NCBI GenBank assembly: GCA_012064385.1
Contig: QRDG01001346.1
Span: forward strand, 210,510 to 274,509
From: Puccinellia tenuiflora
Taxonomy: Eukaryota > Streptophyta > Magnoliopsida > Poales > Poaceae
Direction of reading: 5' to 3'
DNA: 64,000 nucleotides
Below are positions 46,434-56,495 of this stretch, piece after piece (position 1 is the first letter of the stretch; each line of letters starts with the position of its first letter). The notes beneath the pieces were generated by a model. It saw only the letters and a list, made by a program, of their open reading frames with translations, was not told the DNA's origin and did not search any database. The position numbers and the translations under genes were made by a program.

Positions 46434-48074
46434 TTAACCGTCGCGACCCCCACCGCGACCTCCGCCGCGTCGGCCGTCACCACCTTGGCGACCCGTGGGG
46501 AAGCTTCGGGAGTAGTGGTCGTGGAGTCCGCAGCTGTAGAAGGCGCCCGGGCCGGGCCTCCCACCTTGACGTTGTGCACGTGCAGCGAGGCCGTTCACCT
46601 GGCGGCATTCCTTGAGCGGGTGGTTGCCGTCAGGGTGGACGTGGCACCACGGTTCTTCCTCGCCCTCGGATGTCGAGGCCGGCTTGGTCTTCTTGGAGAG
46701 GGGCTCGGTGACAACGACGCGCTTGTCGGATCCGGAGTCCCGCTTCTTGCCTTTGGCATGGGTGGCCTTGTCCTCGGGTTCCTCCTTCCCGGGGACCCGG
46801 AAACCCTCCTCTGTGCGGGCGCAGCGATCCGCGAGCTCCCAGAGCTCACGGGTAGTCTCGATGCGACGAGTGCTCAGCTTCTCGCACATTCGAATGTGTC
46901 GAACGTTGGCGTTGAAGGACTGGATGACCAGCTCCTCCTTGATGCACGAGATGGTGTTCATCTTCTGGGTGAAGCGCTGGATGAACTTGCGGAGAGTCTC
47001 ACCCGGGAGTTGCTTGAAATCGTGCAGGTCGCTGGGTACTCCCGGGCGCTGGTACCCGCCCTAGAAGGCTCCCAGGAACGCCTCCTTCAGTGCGTGCCAG
47101 GACCGGATGGAGCACTTGGGGAGGTTGAGAAGCCACGACTGAGCGTCTCCTTTTAGGGCCAGCGGGAACCAATTGGCCATCATGATCTCATCGGCCCCGG
47201 CGACTACAGCGGCCAGCGAGTACAGCTGCAGGAAGTCCCGGGGGTTGGTGGTGTCATCATAGCGCAGGATGTCGATCTTGAATTTCTTGGGCCAGGAAGT
47301 CTGGCGGAACTCGGGGGAGAGCGTGAGGAAGCCCTCCGCAATGTCGTCGTCCCGATCCTCCCGGCGATGGCATTCTCGGCGGCGTTCGATGCGGGTGCGT
47401 GCATCCTCGTGAAGGCGATTGTTGAGGTCGTCGCGTAGATCTCAGTTGCGTGTGGAGGAAGATCCGACAGAGATGGCTGGACCGCAGTTGCGGTTCGCCC
47501 GGTCAATCGCCAGAGGGTTCGCCTGCGGAGGCACGTCTTCGCCTGGGCGATCACCCCGGGGAGAGTTCCAGGGTTCACGCACGTCCGCTCCCTTGGCTCC
47601 AGGACTGTCGACGGTGGGAACATGAACGGGTTCACGCCTGGGACTGCCGTCGGCGAAGTTGAGGAGGTCTTGCATGCGGATCCACCACTCCTGGTAGACC
47701 TTGGGGTTGTCGGTGCTCGGTGGAAACTGGAGAAGAGCCTTGGCGGTGATGAGGGCGTCGTGACGAGCCCGTGCCTCCTCCGAGAGGAGCATGCAGGACT
47801 TGCTCTTGGTGCCCTGCTGGCCTTTGCTAACGTGGACGCCGTCGCTCTTCTCGCCGACCGTGGGGTCCTTGTCGGTGTTGTCGCCGAGGCTCTTCTCCGT
47901 GCCACCACCTTCGTTGCTCCGAAGTGAGCCGCTTGCCCCCTCCGGAACGGTCCTCTCCGGGGGTGGAGGAGGAGCAGCCTGGTTCGTCGTGGTGCCGCGA
48001 CACTCGCGATAAGCCTGGGAGCGCGAGGGAGAAGTCGGCTTGGCCGGGACGTCGGACCTCTTCCTCGATTGCAT
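46434..48074 (-). pseudogene. Tat gag
   Basis: It starts MQSRKRSDVPAKPTSPSRSQ. WFPLALKGDAQSWLLNLPKC at about 47180-47120 is the gag capsid signature, followed by a helical region with ETLRKFIQRFTQKMNTI. The zinc-knuckle region has CGLHDHYSRSFP where CxxCGxxxHxxxxC is expected, so it seems lost. The frame holds stops near 47440 (TGA) and 47062 (TAG) and ends at TAA 46434. A large plus-strand ORF over it (46188-47156) is a shadow. Confidence 0.78.
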
Positions 48075-48145
48075 GGTTGATGTAGAGCTTGAGACAGATC
48101 TCGCCGAAGAACTTGAAGTTGATGAAGATGGATCCAGCGCTTGCG

Positions 48146-48164
48146 CCCCCTACCTGGCGCGCCA
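48146..48164 (-). other. Primer-binding site of the nested Tat element
   Basis: The minus strand reads TGGCGCGCCAGGTAGGGGG, two bases from the LTR. The same PBS is present at 51869 in another Tat-type element. Confidence 0.85.
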
Positions 48165-48166
48165 GA

Positions 48167-49130
48167 TGTCGTGCCTTGGATCACGGACACCGGGAGTAAA
48201 GGATACCCCCTTTTTAGGTTCGGTATGGGGCGCGAAGGAGGCTGAGAACCGTCTCCCGCCGGGTGACTCCGATCCTCGCTCAAGATCTACGTACTAGAAG
48301 GCACCGCAAAGACACAAAGAGTTTACCCAGGTTCAGGCCGCCCGGAGGCTAACAGCCCTACTCCTGCATGTCTGGATTGAGTGGAATATCATGGTGTAGC
48401 TTACAAGGGAGGTTGCGGGTGTGAACCCGGGAGGTGCTAGCTAGAGGTTGAAGACGAGCAGATCCTTCCCCGGAGGAGATCACCTCTAGCCTATGCTACT
48501 ATCGGACTTGTGTGCTACCTAGCACAGCCTCCAATGCCTTCTGTTTTCGTCCTTCCCCTTTGGGTGCCTTGGTCCTCCTTTTATGGGCCAAGGGGATACC
48601 ACAGGTGCGCCCTTAGTGCTGGAGGGGTTTTGGCGGGAAAACCCCTCCGGGTTCTTCTTATGGGGCGACGTGGCCTCTTCTCGTCCAAGTATCCGTCTGA
48701 GAGAGGTTAGGTGCAGCCGCCCACTTTCTCCAGGCAGGGAGGGTAGAGACTGACAGCTTTTCTGTCCATGTCACCCCACGGCGCCTCCGTCTTCTTGGCG
48801 CCCAAGTCTTCTAGGAGCTTCCAGCCTGGGCTGGCAAGCTTATCCTTTCATCCCGCGGGAGGTGGGTTCCCGGGGGGCGTTCCTGGCCTCCTGCCGGGCG
48901 TCGAGGGACCCGCGACCTCCGTGTCTTCTGCCGGGTCGAGGGGGGCCCCGGGGGGTCCGCCAGTCCTTAGCCGTGGTTGTCGATGCCGTGCTTGTCAGGC
49001 CGTCGTGGGGCAGATGGGGGGCCCATCTGCCAGTCTTGTGGCTTGGCCTTGATCTCCTTCGTGGTGGGCCCACATGCGGTGGACCCACTTTGACCGCATC
49101 AGGGGAACCCCATGTTCCACTGTTGCGACA
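48167..49130 (-). repeat. 5' LTR of the nested Tat element
   Basis: 964 bp, the same length as the left LTR. The TATA position reads CCCATAAAAGG on the minus strand (about 48592-48581) compared with CCTATAAAAGG in the 3' LTR. Confidence 0.9.
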
Positions 49131-49135
49131 GCTGA
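49131..49135. other. Target-site duplication, right copy (GCTGA)
   Basis: It matches 31118-31122. The Athila integrase reading frame resumes here in phase. Confidence 0.93.
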
Positions 49136-50178
49136 ATATGTTAAATCATGTGATAAATGTCAAAGAGTAGGAAATATTGGTAAAATAAATGAAATGCCTA
49201 TAAATTATTCTCTACCACTTGAACCATTTGATGTGTGGGGTTTTGACTTTATGGGACCTTTCCCACCATGAAAGACAAAGCATGCTCATATTCTGGATGC
49301 AGTGGATTATGTTACAAAGTGGGTGGAGGCAATTCCAACCAAAAGTGCAGAACATGCCACAGCAATGAAAATGCTCAAGGACATCATTTTCCCTAGGTCA
49401 GGTGTTTCTAGGATTTTAATTACAGATGGTGGTTCTCATTTTATACATGGTGTTCTTAGGAAAGCATTGGCAAAATATGATGTTAACCATAGAATTGCAT
49501 CTCCTTATCACCCTCAAACAAGTGGACAAGTTGAATTAAGTAATAGGGAAATTAAACTCATTTTGGAAAAGACAGTGAATAAGTCTAGGTCTGATTGGCC
49601 ACTTAAAATTAATGATGCATTATGGGCTTATAGATCTGCTTTTAAAAATCCTATGGGAATGTCTCCTTATAAAATGGTTTATGGAAAAGCTTGTCATTTG
49701 CCTGTTGAATTAGAACATAAAGCAAGATGGGCTGTTAAACAATTGAACTTTGACTTTAAGACTGCAGGAGAGAAAAGAATCCTTGACTTAAACCTACTTG
49801 ATGAATGGAGGAATGAAGCTTATGAAAATGCTAATTTTTTTAAAGAAAAAGTTAAGATTTGGCATGACAAGAAAATTAAGAGGAAAGAATTCAAAGTAGG
49901 TGATCAAGTTTTTATTATACAACTCTCGTTTCAAGTTTTCTGCAGGGAAGTTAGCTTCAAACTGGCAGGGACCATTGGTTATACAGGAAGTGTACCGTTC
50001 AGGAGCTATCCGTCTTCATGGTGATATGAAAGGTAAACCTCACGTGGTCAATGGACAAATTCTTAAACACTATATTGCAGGAAAGAGCTTTGTCGGAACT
50101 GTGGAAAAGTTGAACTTACAAACACCGGAGGAGGTAATAGAAAGGGGTCGAGCAGTTTCAGCAACCCTAAATCAATAA
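49131..50178 (+). pseudogene. Athila integrase, remainder
   Basis: The frame resumes with the rest of the zinc finger (SCDKCQRVGNIGKINEMP), then WGFDFMGPF (first catalytic Asp), a TGA at 49269-49271, VDYVTKWVEAIPTKSAEHAT, ILITDGGSHFIHGVLRKALA (second Asp) and TSGQVELSNREIKLI (Glu). Near 49905 the reading shifts to the +1 frame: FSAGKLASNWQGPLVIQEVY and the end at ATLNQ, 50178. One stop and one frameshift therefore break the gene. The gap between the two halves is entirely due to the nested insertion. Confidence 0.87.
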
Positions 50179-50209
50179 AAGGTAACTTTTGTATTAGAAA
50201 GTTTCTCGG

Positions 50210-50500
50210 AATTGCGTAAGATTTTACAGATGTCAATTTTATGGAAATTAACGTGTGGGAAAAGAAAATTGGAAGGAACGGAGACCCGAGGAGGAAAACA
50301 AGGGGTCCCACGCGGCTAAATTCCTTGGCCGCGTGGGACTATCCCTTTTCCCCCTCGGAGTCCCGTTTCGTCTCGTTTTCGACTCTGACGTCTTGACCCA
50401 AAAACCGTCAATATATACCCCCTTCTGTCGATCTAATCTCGCACCGAGAGTTCTCGAGCGATCTTTGCTTTTGCTGTTTCTGTCTATCTGGTTTTTAGAC
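50210..50500 (+). promoter_or_regulatory. Putative internal promoter before the Athila third ORF
   Basis: A perfect hairpin GTCCCACGCGGC...GCCGCGTGGGAC (50305-50339) is followed by CCCTTTTCCCCCTCGG, a TATA-like CAATATATACCCC (50409) and a pyrimidine-rich leader to the ATG at 50501. The same kind of hairpin lies upstream of the TATA box in the LTR at 41572-43346 and in the LTR at 25812. The layout looks like a U3 region rather than a plain spacer. Confidence 0.5.
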
Positions 50501-50791
50501 ATGTCTTCGGGAGACTCCTACCAATGCTCCTCCATGGATGGTGACGATGATGTACTCGAGGGCAACAGCCCCACGTCCATATGGAGGAGGTATAGGAAGA
50601 GGAAGGACTACTCCGATGATGAAGACTACGAGGAGGAGGTGGAGAAGGAAGAAGAAGAAGAAGAAGAAGAAGAAGAAGAAGAAGAAGAAGAAGAAGAAGA
50701 AGAGGAAGAATACAAGCCCTTCGTCGACATCCCTCCTATTGCAACAGCACCATCTTCTCCCATCCCTGTTGCTGGTGTAAAGGTGAACGAG
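50501..50791 (+). pseudogene. Third ORF of the Athila-type element, truncated by an insertion
   Basis: It begins MSSGDSYQCSSMDGDDDVLE, has a basic patch RRYRKRKDYSDDEDYEEE and a Glu run of more than 20 encoded by a GAA repeat (about 50646-50709), and continues KPFVDIPPIATAPSSPIPVA. It is interrupted at 50791 by the LTR of a Tat-type element. Athila elements often carry an extra ORF after pol, sometimes env-like. Here no signal peptide or membrane segment is seen in the 97 residues present, so its nature stays open. The start at 50501 fits the TATA box 90 bp upstream; an earlier in-frame ATG at 50255 lies upstream of that TATA box. Confidence 0.5.
50646..50709 (+). repeat. GAA microsatellite (poly-Glu tract)
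   Basis: About 20 GAA units, nearly uninterrupted. It keeps the reading frame of the surrounding ORF. Confidence 0.9.
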
Positions 50792-51866
50792 TGTCGGCAC
50801 AGTGGAAACCAGGGTACCACGGGCCGGCCTGCCAGGGCCCACAAGATCCTTTGGATAATTTTCGCTAAGGACCAGGCTCTCCAAGCCTGGCGAGCTTCGC
50901 GAGGATTTTTTCCCTCGCGAAGGGTTTTCTCCTCGCCAAGGGTTCTCTCCCTTGGCGAGGGATCGCTCCTCGACAAGGCGTCTCCGACGCCGCCCGCAAT
51001 TCTGCTAAGGACCAAGCTGAAGGGCTCGGCGAGGCTTTTTGCCTCGCGAAGCGCCTTCTCGTGAAGCCATCTCTGCCCCGCGGCAGAGCGCACATGGGCT
51101 CTGCGCCATGTGCAGAGTGACGCGCGTGCCTACGCGCGATGACGACGACGCCGCAGTTGCCGTTTCCATGTATAAAGCAGTCAACAAAGCGGAGCCAAGC
51201 AAAGCGGACAACGAGTATTGCCTCTTTGGTGACAAGGGAACAGTCTGCAGCTACGCTCCAAGGACGACGTCACCGTGGGCCACCTCCCACCTCGGCAAGC
51301 ACCAGCCCACTGCCCAGCTGGTCGGTGCCCCTTTTCAGCTTTGGTGACGCCGTCCCCCTGCCGTGGACCGCGTCCACGAGCTTTACCTTTATGGTGGACT
51401 TCACCTTTATCATGCACCGCGCCTCCTCCTTCGTCGCCATGTGGTAACCCTTCCCGCCCAAATGTTTGGGCAGAAGAGGTCCAGGACGCCTATAAAAGGA
51501 GGAGGAGCACGCCCACGCAAGGGGTTCGACGCTTGACTAGGTTCGATCTCAGGTTGGTGCAGCTCTAGCAAACCCTAACCCTAGATCTGAAGATCAGCAA
51601 GTAGCCATTGGTAGCCACCTCGAGCTCGACAAGCTCTCCTTGTACTGTAAACTCTCCGAACAGTGCAATACACAAAAGCAGGACGTAGGGGTTTTACCTC
51701 CACAAGAGGGCCCTGAACCTGGGTAAGACCTTATGTCAATCTCTGCAGTGTCGTCCGCAGCGAGCCTGACGAGCGCCGGAGCACGTTGTGGATTGTTTGA
51801 CTCCGTGTTCAGCCCCTTACACGATACCTTGGAGACACCCCTAGTTCCTGGGGACAATCTCCGACA
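50792..51866 (+). repeat. 5' LTR of the second Tat-type element
   Basis: 1075 bp with TGTCGG...CCGACA termini. It holds a TATA box at 51491 (TATAAAAGGA) and the motif AGGACGTAGGGGTTTTACC with CCTGAACCTGGGTAAG at 51680-51730. Inverted pairs of CCTCGCGAAG- and CTTGGCGAGG-like phrases occur at 50900-51060. Confidence 0.86.
51491..51500 (+). promoter_or_regulatory. TATA box in the second Tat LTR
   Basis: GCCTATAAAAGGAGG, about 200 bp before the R/U5 motif. Confidence 0.6.
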
Positions 51867-51868
51867 TT

Positions 51869-51887
51869 TGGCGCGCCAGGTAGGGGG
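51869..51887 (+). other. Primer-binding site of the second Tat-type element
   Basis: TGGCGCGCCAGGTAGGGGG, identical to that of the element at 31123-49130, two bases after the LTR. Confidence 0.85.
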
Positions 51888-51917
51888 CTGAGGCGCGTCT
51901 TCATCCTCGACACAGCC

Positions 51918-52227
51918 ATGGCCGGTTCTCGTGCCGAACGTCTCGCTCGCCGGACGGCTAGCGCTGCCACCGCTCCCGCAGGCCGCCCGCGCGGCCGCCC
52001 GCGTGGGAGCTCTGCTCCGGAGCGCCGTGTCGACCCCGAGCCCCACGTCGAGCACCCGGACGACGACGACATCGACCACGCTAAGGACGACCTCGGCGAA
52101 GAGGAGGCCTCCTCCCTGCCCCCGTCGCGGGACCGTGCTGCCTCCTCGCTGGGCCGCCCTGCGCCCAGCCCGGCGACTGCGCTTCTCATGGCGCAGGAGC
52201 TGCTGCAGTACCGCCCCACGCCGGCAG
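51918..52227 (+). pseudogene. Start of gag of the second Tat-type element
   Basis: The frame begins MAGSRAERLARRTASAATAP, is Ala/Arg/Pro-rich with an acidic patch (HPDDDDIDHAKDDLGEEEAS) and ends in ALLMAQELLQYRPTP before the inserted LTR. The position 50 bases after the PBS and the MAQELLQ helix, like the ITAKALLQF of the other Tat gag, support gag. No capsid core is present. Confidence 0.6.
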
Positions 52228-53128
52228 TGTCAGGGGGCAACCCCCGGATATGGGCAAGGCGTCGATATAAGGGTTGACTCGGTGTTGACCGGGTCACTGA
52301 AACCGACATAACTGTACCGGCTGACTCGGAGCTGACCGGGTCATGACTAAACCGACATATGGTTATGTCGGATCACGCAAGTTATATGTCGGATGTTATT
52401 TGTTCTTCTTGTATGCAGGGAAGGCGAAACCGAGTTACAGGGGATTCGGCATGCCTGTGCCGAATAAGGAAGCTTACTCGGGCTGTGGTCAAGGCGCAGG
52501 TCTTGTCCCTACAATCACGGGTCAGGACGCAGAACCACTTGCACGATGGGACGAGGCCACTTGACCAGAGTGATTGACCTCCATGCCGCTGACCGAAGCG
52601 GTACCAGGGAGCAGTGTGTTGGAGGAGACAGATGGGACGTGCCACGGCGCGGTGACGGAAGCGGTCAGAGGACCGGGCGTGGCTACAGTCCGGACTACGC
52701 CAGCACTGATGTCAGCCCTAACTTGTGCCCTGGGCTTCCCTTTATAAGGAGCACCAGGGGCTCCTCTTACGGGGACGCTGGCACGGATACTTGCCTCGCA
52801 TATACACTTGAGCCTTTACTTCGTAGCCAGTAGAGAACCAGCGAGCGGCCCGAGACTCGGTTGTGGCCTAGACCGTGCTGTTCTTCCATCACAGCTCAAG
52901 GAGCAAGCTTGTAAATCAGTGATAGCCCATATATATCGATCATATAGGCAGGAGTAGGGGTGTTATCTCCTCACGAGAGCCCCGAACCTGGGTAAAACCG
53001 TGTGTGTGTTTGAGTTGTGTTCTTCGTGTGCGTGTCTGATGTGCGCAAGCCCTCCCCGGGTGCCTCCAGCGTCCATCGGCCCCACAAATCAAGCCATCTA
53101 TGGCATCTGCCGTGACACCACCACGACA
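52228..53128 (+). repeat. 5' LTR of the third Tat-type element
   Basis: 901 bp from TGTCAGGGGG to CCACGACA. A GGGGGCAACCCCC hairpin lies at the very start. A TATA box TTTATAAGGA is at 52741, and AGGAGTAGGGGTGTTATC with CCGAACCTGGGTAAAA follows at 52950-52998. Confidence 0.86.
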
Positions 53129-53130
53129 GT

Positions 53131-53147
53131 TGGCGCCCACCGTGGGG
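53131..53147 (+). other. Primer-binding site of the third Tat-type element
   Basis: TGGCGCCCACCGTGGGG, two bases after the LTR end. It differs from the PBS of the two other Tat-type elements. Confidence 0.85.
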
Positions 53148-53469
53148 CCAGCAGCGGCGCTGGCTGGAGTTTTCATCCGGACGGGTTCTCTCATCGCGTC
53201 GGGCGAGCGTGTGGTCTGTGGCCTTGTCCACAGATTCGGCTCCCTCAACGTCATCGCCGACAATGCAGGATGTTTCGACAGCAGGCCACTGCCCCGGAAC
53301 GGATGCCTCATCGACTTCGGCGCGCTCACGGTCTACGTCGCCACCGAGGTCCCTTGCAGGTTCCCCGAAAGGGTGCAGCTGGGAGCGGATCCACCCGCAG
53401 TCTGCGCAGCTCGCGGCCGGCGTACCGCTCGCCCTGCTAGTTGCGTGGAAGTCATGATGACCGCCCCGG

Positions 53470-55420
53470 GTGTCGGTGTCGGCAAAGCCGTGGCGGGCGA
53501 GGCTGACCCCGGCACCAGGTCGGCAAGAACAGGGCGTCCCGCCCTTGGAGAAACCGGAGAACCGTGCGGCACAGGCCAGCACATCCAGCGTGCCGGTGAC
53601 GCCGAGTCCTCTTCAGGACGCGATTCAGAAGCTGGCAACGCCAGTCGCACCGGGTGCAGATGTTGCTCTAACTCAGGCGGAGTTGGAGCAGCAGCGCCAG
53701 GAGATACTCCGAGAAGCCCAGGAGGTGGCCCGAGTCAGGCAGGAGTTCGACATATCAATGCGTGAGTATAACTCGGCTCATGGTTTTACTCAGCAGCAAC
53801 CCAGTTAGTCGCATCGACGAGGTGCGTGCCCGAGGTAGAGACCTTAATGCAGAGATAGCTAGAGATGGTAGAGCTAGATCTGCTAGAACTGCTAGTCATG
53901 TGTCGGCCGAGAAGCCGAGATACAGCACGCCCGGAAAGAACCTTAGGGCGGCAGAGGCAGCCATAGCCGAGTTGGCCGGTTTATCCGGTGAAGCTCGCAG
54001 TAGGCAGCAGGACCGAGTCAATGAGTTGGTGGCTGTCGCTAACCGACAGAACGAGGCCTATCGCAAGGCCAACCCGGATGCGGGTGGATCTCGGTTCCTT
54101 CACTCGGATGGTGGAGCCGGAGGAGTGTCCAAGGGACAAGCCTCTTCGCCGTATGTCGGCAGGAGCAGGGGCCAGAGTGTGAACTCTGGCAAGAACAAGC
54201 AGATACAAGCCGTACGATCCGGCCTATGCCGGAAAGAGAGTAGCCGAGCAAGGCAATGCCGGTCGGGGAAAGTCAGGACCCGCCCAGGGCAGGCAGGAAG
54301 AGAACAAGTAATCCCGGCGAATCAAGGTCAGCCACCTCGGTATCCGGTACCCATTCCACCTCGTCATCAAGCGGGTGCCGGGTATGCCGAGCCGGCCGCA
54401 GATCGATATGATGATGTTACTCGGCCATGGAGCGGGCCGGGTACACAAGGTACCGAGATTTGGCGTCCGAGGGTGCACTCGGCGCAAGGCTGGGAACTCG
54501 CCAGTTGCCGGCACACGATGTCCGGAACAAGCTTGACAGAATCTATCTGTCCGAGCTCCTGGAGGAGCAAGGCCCGCCGGGTCCGGCATGTTTTGGACCC
54601 CGGATCATGAAGCAGGCACCGGTGCCGAATTTCCAGTTACCTCGGGGTGCCAAGACCTATGACGGCAGCACCAAGCCGGAGGACTGGCTGACAGACTATG
54701 TCACCGCTGTGCACATCGCCGGCGGAAGTCGCAGATGGGCAGTGCGGTATGTGCCGCAGATGCTAGAGGGACCGGCCCGAATCTGGCTGAACAACCTGGA
54801 GAGAACAGCATTGACTGCTGGCTTGACTTCTCCGATGCTTTTGTAGCAACTTTTCCAGTACTTACAAGAGGCCGAATCGACCTCAGCAGCTGTCCATGTG
54901 TCGGCAGCGAGAAGACGAAACCGACGGGAATATCTAACCCGGTGGAGCACGATCCGGAACTCCTGCGAAGGAGTGATTGAGTCACAAGCCATTGCATGGT
55001 TTGCGCAAGGATGCCGACATGGCTCCATGCTTTGGCAGAGACTCCAGAGGGAGATGCGGCCACCTTGGCCGAGACAATGTCAATTGCTGACAGTTATGCG
55101 CTCGGTGATCCGACACAGCCCTTACTGGCCCCGGTCGACAGAGACAGATCGGGTCGGCGAGGTGATCGCTCGGATTACCGAGGAAAGAGAAGGGAAGAGA
55201 GGCCGGATTACCGGTATGGGTCAGACCAGGTTGCTGCCATCGACCAAGATCAGATGGGTGCCGGCAGCAGCCAGAGACAGAAAAATGACGGTCCTATATG
55301 GGGCCAGAACTCGGAAGGAAGGGGGCCGTGGGACGGCGAAAAAAGACCGTGGAATGGCGAGAGAAAGCCGTGGAACGGCGACAAGAGGCAGTGGGCTAGC
55401 CCCAGCGGGACGATGCCGAA
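53470..55420 (+). pseudogene. Gag of the third Tat-type element (broken)
   Basis: Recognisable pieces lie in different frames. 53470-53808 has ALTQAELEQQRQEILREAQE, a helical region. 53800-54230 reads ARSRQQDRVNELVAVANRQN in another frame. 54530-54846 gives the capsid part QAPVPNFQLPRGAKTYDGST and LEGPARIWLNNL, ending at a stop. 54930-55060 continues with REYLTRWSTIRN and SQAIAWFAQGC. A basic Arg/Gly/Asp-rich stretch follows to about 55420. At least three frameshifts are needed to join them, so no functional gag can be made from this copy. Confidence 0.72.
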
Positions 55421-56495
55421 TGATCCCTGCAGCTACCACACCAAGCACCCCAGCAGACCGGCTCAGCACTCAAACCGGAACTGCAGCCGGAACAGGCGCC
55501 CGCAGGAGAACACCGGCCCGGCAACTCGACCCGCATCACTCACGGGTGCGAACGCTATCCCGGTGAACGCCCAGACAAGGCCTGAAGATGTCAACCAAGT
55601 GGCCAACATCAACTCCAACTACCCCGGCAGCAACGCTGGTCCGAGTCGGCAAAATCAGTACCGAGAGGCCCACCAGAGTTACATGGTCTTTGTGACCGAA
55701 CCCAACGACAAGCAGAGTCAGCACAGGCGTGCGATGGAGGTAAACGCCGTTATGCCGGCGGTGCCGAAATTCATGTACTGGTCCGAGGATGAGATCAGCT
55801 GGAGCGTCAGGGACCACCCAAGGGTCATGCCCAACCCAGGAGGTTATGCTCTAGTGTTGGATCCGACATTCGTCGGGCCCAGCATCAATGTCAGATTTTC
55901 CCGGGTCCTCGTTGATAACGGGAGCAGCATCAACATCATGTACCGGGATACCATGGTAAAACTCGGCATAACCGAGAATATGATGCAGCCCAGCCAAACC
56001 ACCTTTCACGGCATTGTGCCCGGTGTATCACATGCACCCATGGGCACGATTTGGGTTGATGTCGCCTTTGGTGACAAAAGCAACTGCCGGACTGAGAGTC
56101 TGCTGTTCGAGGTCGTGGATCTCGAGAGCCCGTATCATGCCTTACTCGGCAGACCGACACTCGCCAAGTTCATGGCGTCTACTCATGTGGCGTACCTGAA
56201 GATGAAGCTGCCGGGTCCAAATGGTGTCATCACCATCTCGGGAGACTACAAGCGTTCCATGGAGTGCGCCTCAGCCGGGTCATCCCTGGCCGAATCACTG
56301 GTGATCGCCGCCGAGAAAAGGAGAATCCATGAGGTGGTGGCTTTGGCCCAGGCATCTCAACTCGGTATGCCGAGTGCGGCTAACCCGCAGCAAACTGCAA
56401 CCTTCCAGGCGGCGAAGGAATCGAAGAAGGTCGGCATCGACGAGGCTAACCCGGAACGCTCCGTCATCATCGGAGCCGGGTTGGACAAGAAATAG
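55421..56495 (+). pseudogene. Protease region of the third Tat-type element
   Basis: One open frame (part of 54996-56495) contains VLVDNGSSINIMYRDTMVKL, the active-site D-N-G-S, and YHALLGRPTLAKFMASTHVA, the C-terminal signature. It ends at TAG 56493-56495 in the sequence GACAAGAAATAGGAAAGC, and the same frame stays open beyond it. Confidence 0.82.

Larger units (their letters stand above)
31123..49130 (-). mobile_element. Tat-type Ty3/Gypsy element nested in the Athila integrase
   Basis: It is 18,008 bp with 964-bp LTRs at both ends, both with TGTC...GACA termini and flanked by GCTGA. It reads on the minus strand: PBS beside the right LTR (48164-48146), gag, protease, RT, RNase H, a second archaeal-type RNase H, integrase, then a 2.8 kb 3' region with plus-strand genes, and a purine tract (32100-32087) beside the left LTR. 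About 7.1 kb of its length is a nested Athila-like element. The two RNase H modules point to the Tat lineage. LTRs differ by roughly a dozen changes in the first 300 bases by eye. Confidence 0.9.
25812..50791 (+). mobile_element. Athila-type Ty3/Gypsy element, interrupted by nested insertions; 3' end outside window
   Basis: A 5' LTR (25812-27337), a PBS, gag, protease, RT, RNase H, integrase and a third ORF occur in order on the plus strand. The element is split at 31122/49131 by an 18.0 kb Tat-type element flanked by GCTGA on both sides, and at 50791 by further Tat-type elements. The 3' LTR is not in the window. The A/T-rich codon use of its pol contrasts strongly with the GC-rich Tat elements nested in it. 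Athila assignment rests on the PBS TGGCGCCGTTGCCGGGGA, the gag/pol layout and the extra ORF after pol. Confidence 0.85.
50792..52227 (+). mobile_element. Second Tat-type element, 5' end only in this window
   Basis: It has a complete 5' LTR, a PBS and the start of gag on the plus strand, and it is inserted in the third ORF of the Athila element (possible TSD ACGAG at 50787-50791). It is itself interrupted at 52227 by the third Tat-type element, so its remainder lies outside the window. Confidence 0.82.

Noticed and set aside
46188..47156. 322-codon plus-strand ORF
   Set aside because: It is antisense to the Tat gag/protease frame, which shows the recognisable capsid signature. Unlike the antisense genes at 32396-33891 it has no promoter, splice sites or own motifs.
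47204..48283. 359-codon minus-strand ORF overlapping the Tat gag
   Set aside because: It begins within the LTR, is Ser/Arg/Pro-rich and out of frame with the gag that shows the capsid motif, so it is a shadow.
53100..53765. Long ORF starting in the third Tat LTR and running over the PBS
   Set aside because: It begins inside the LTR and passes through the primer-binding site. The gag reading at 53470 in another frame has the expected helical region.
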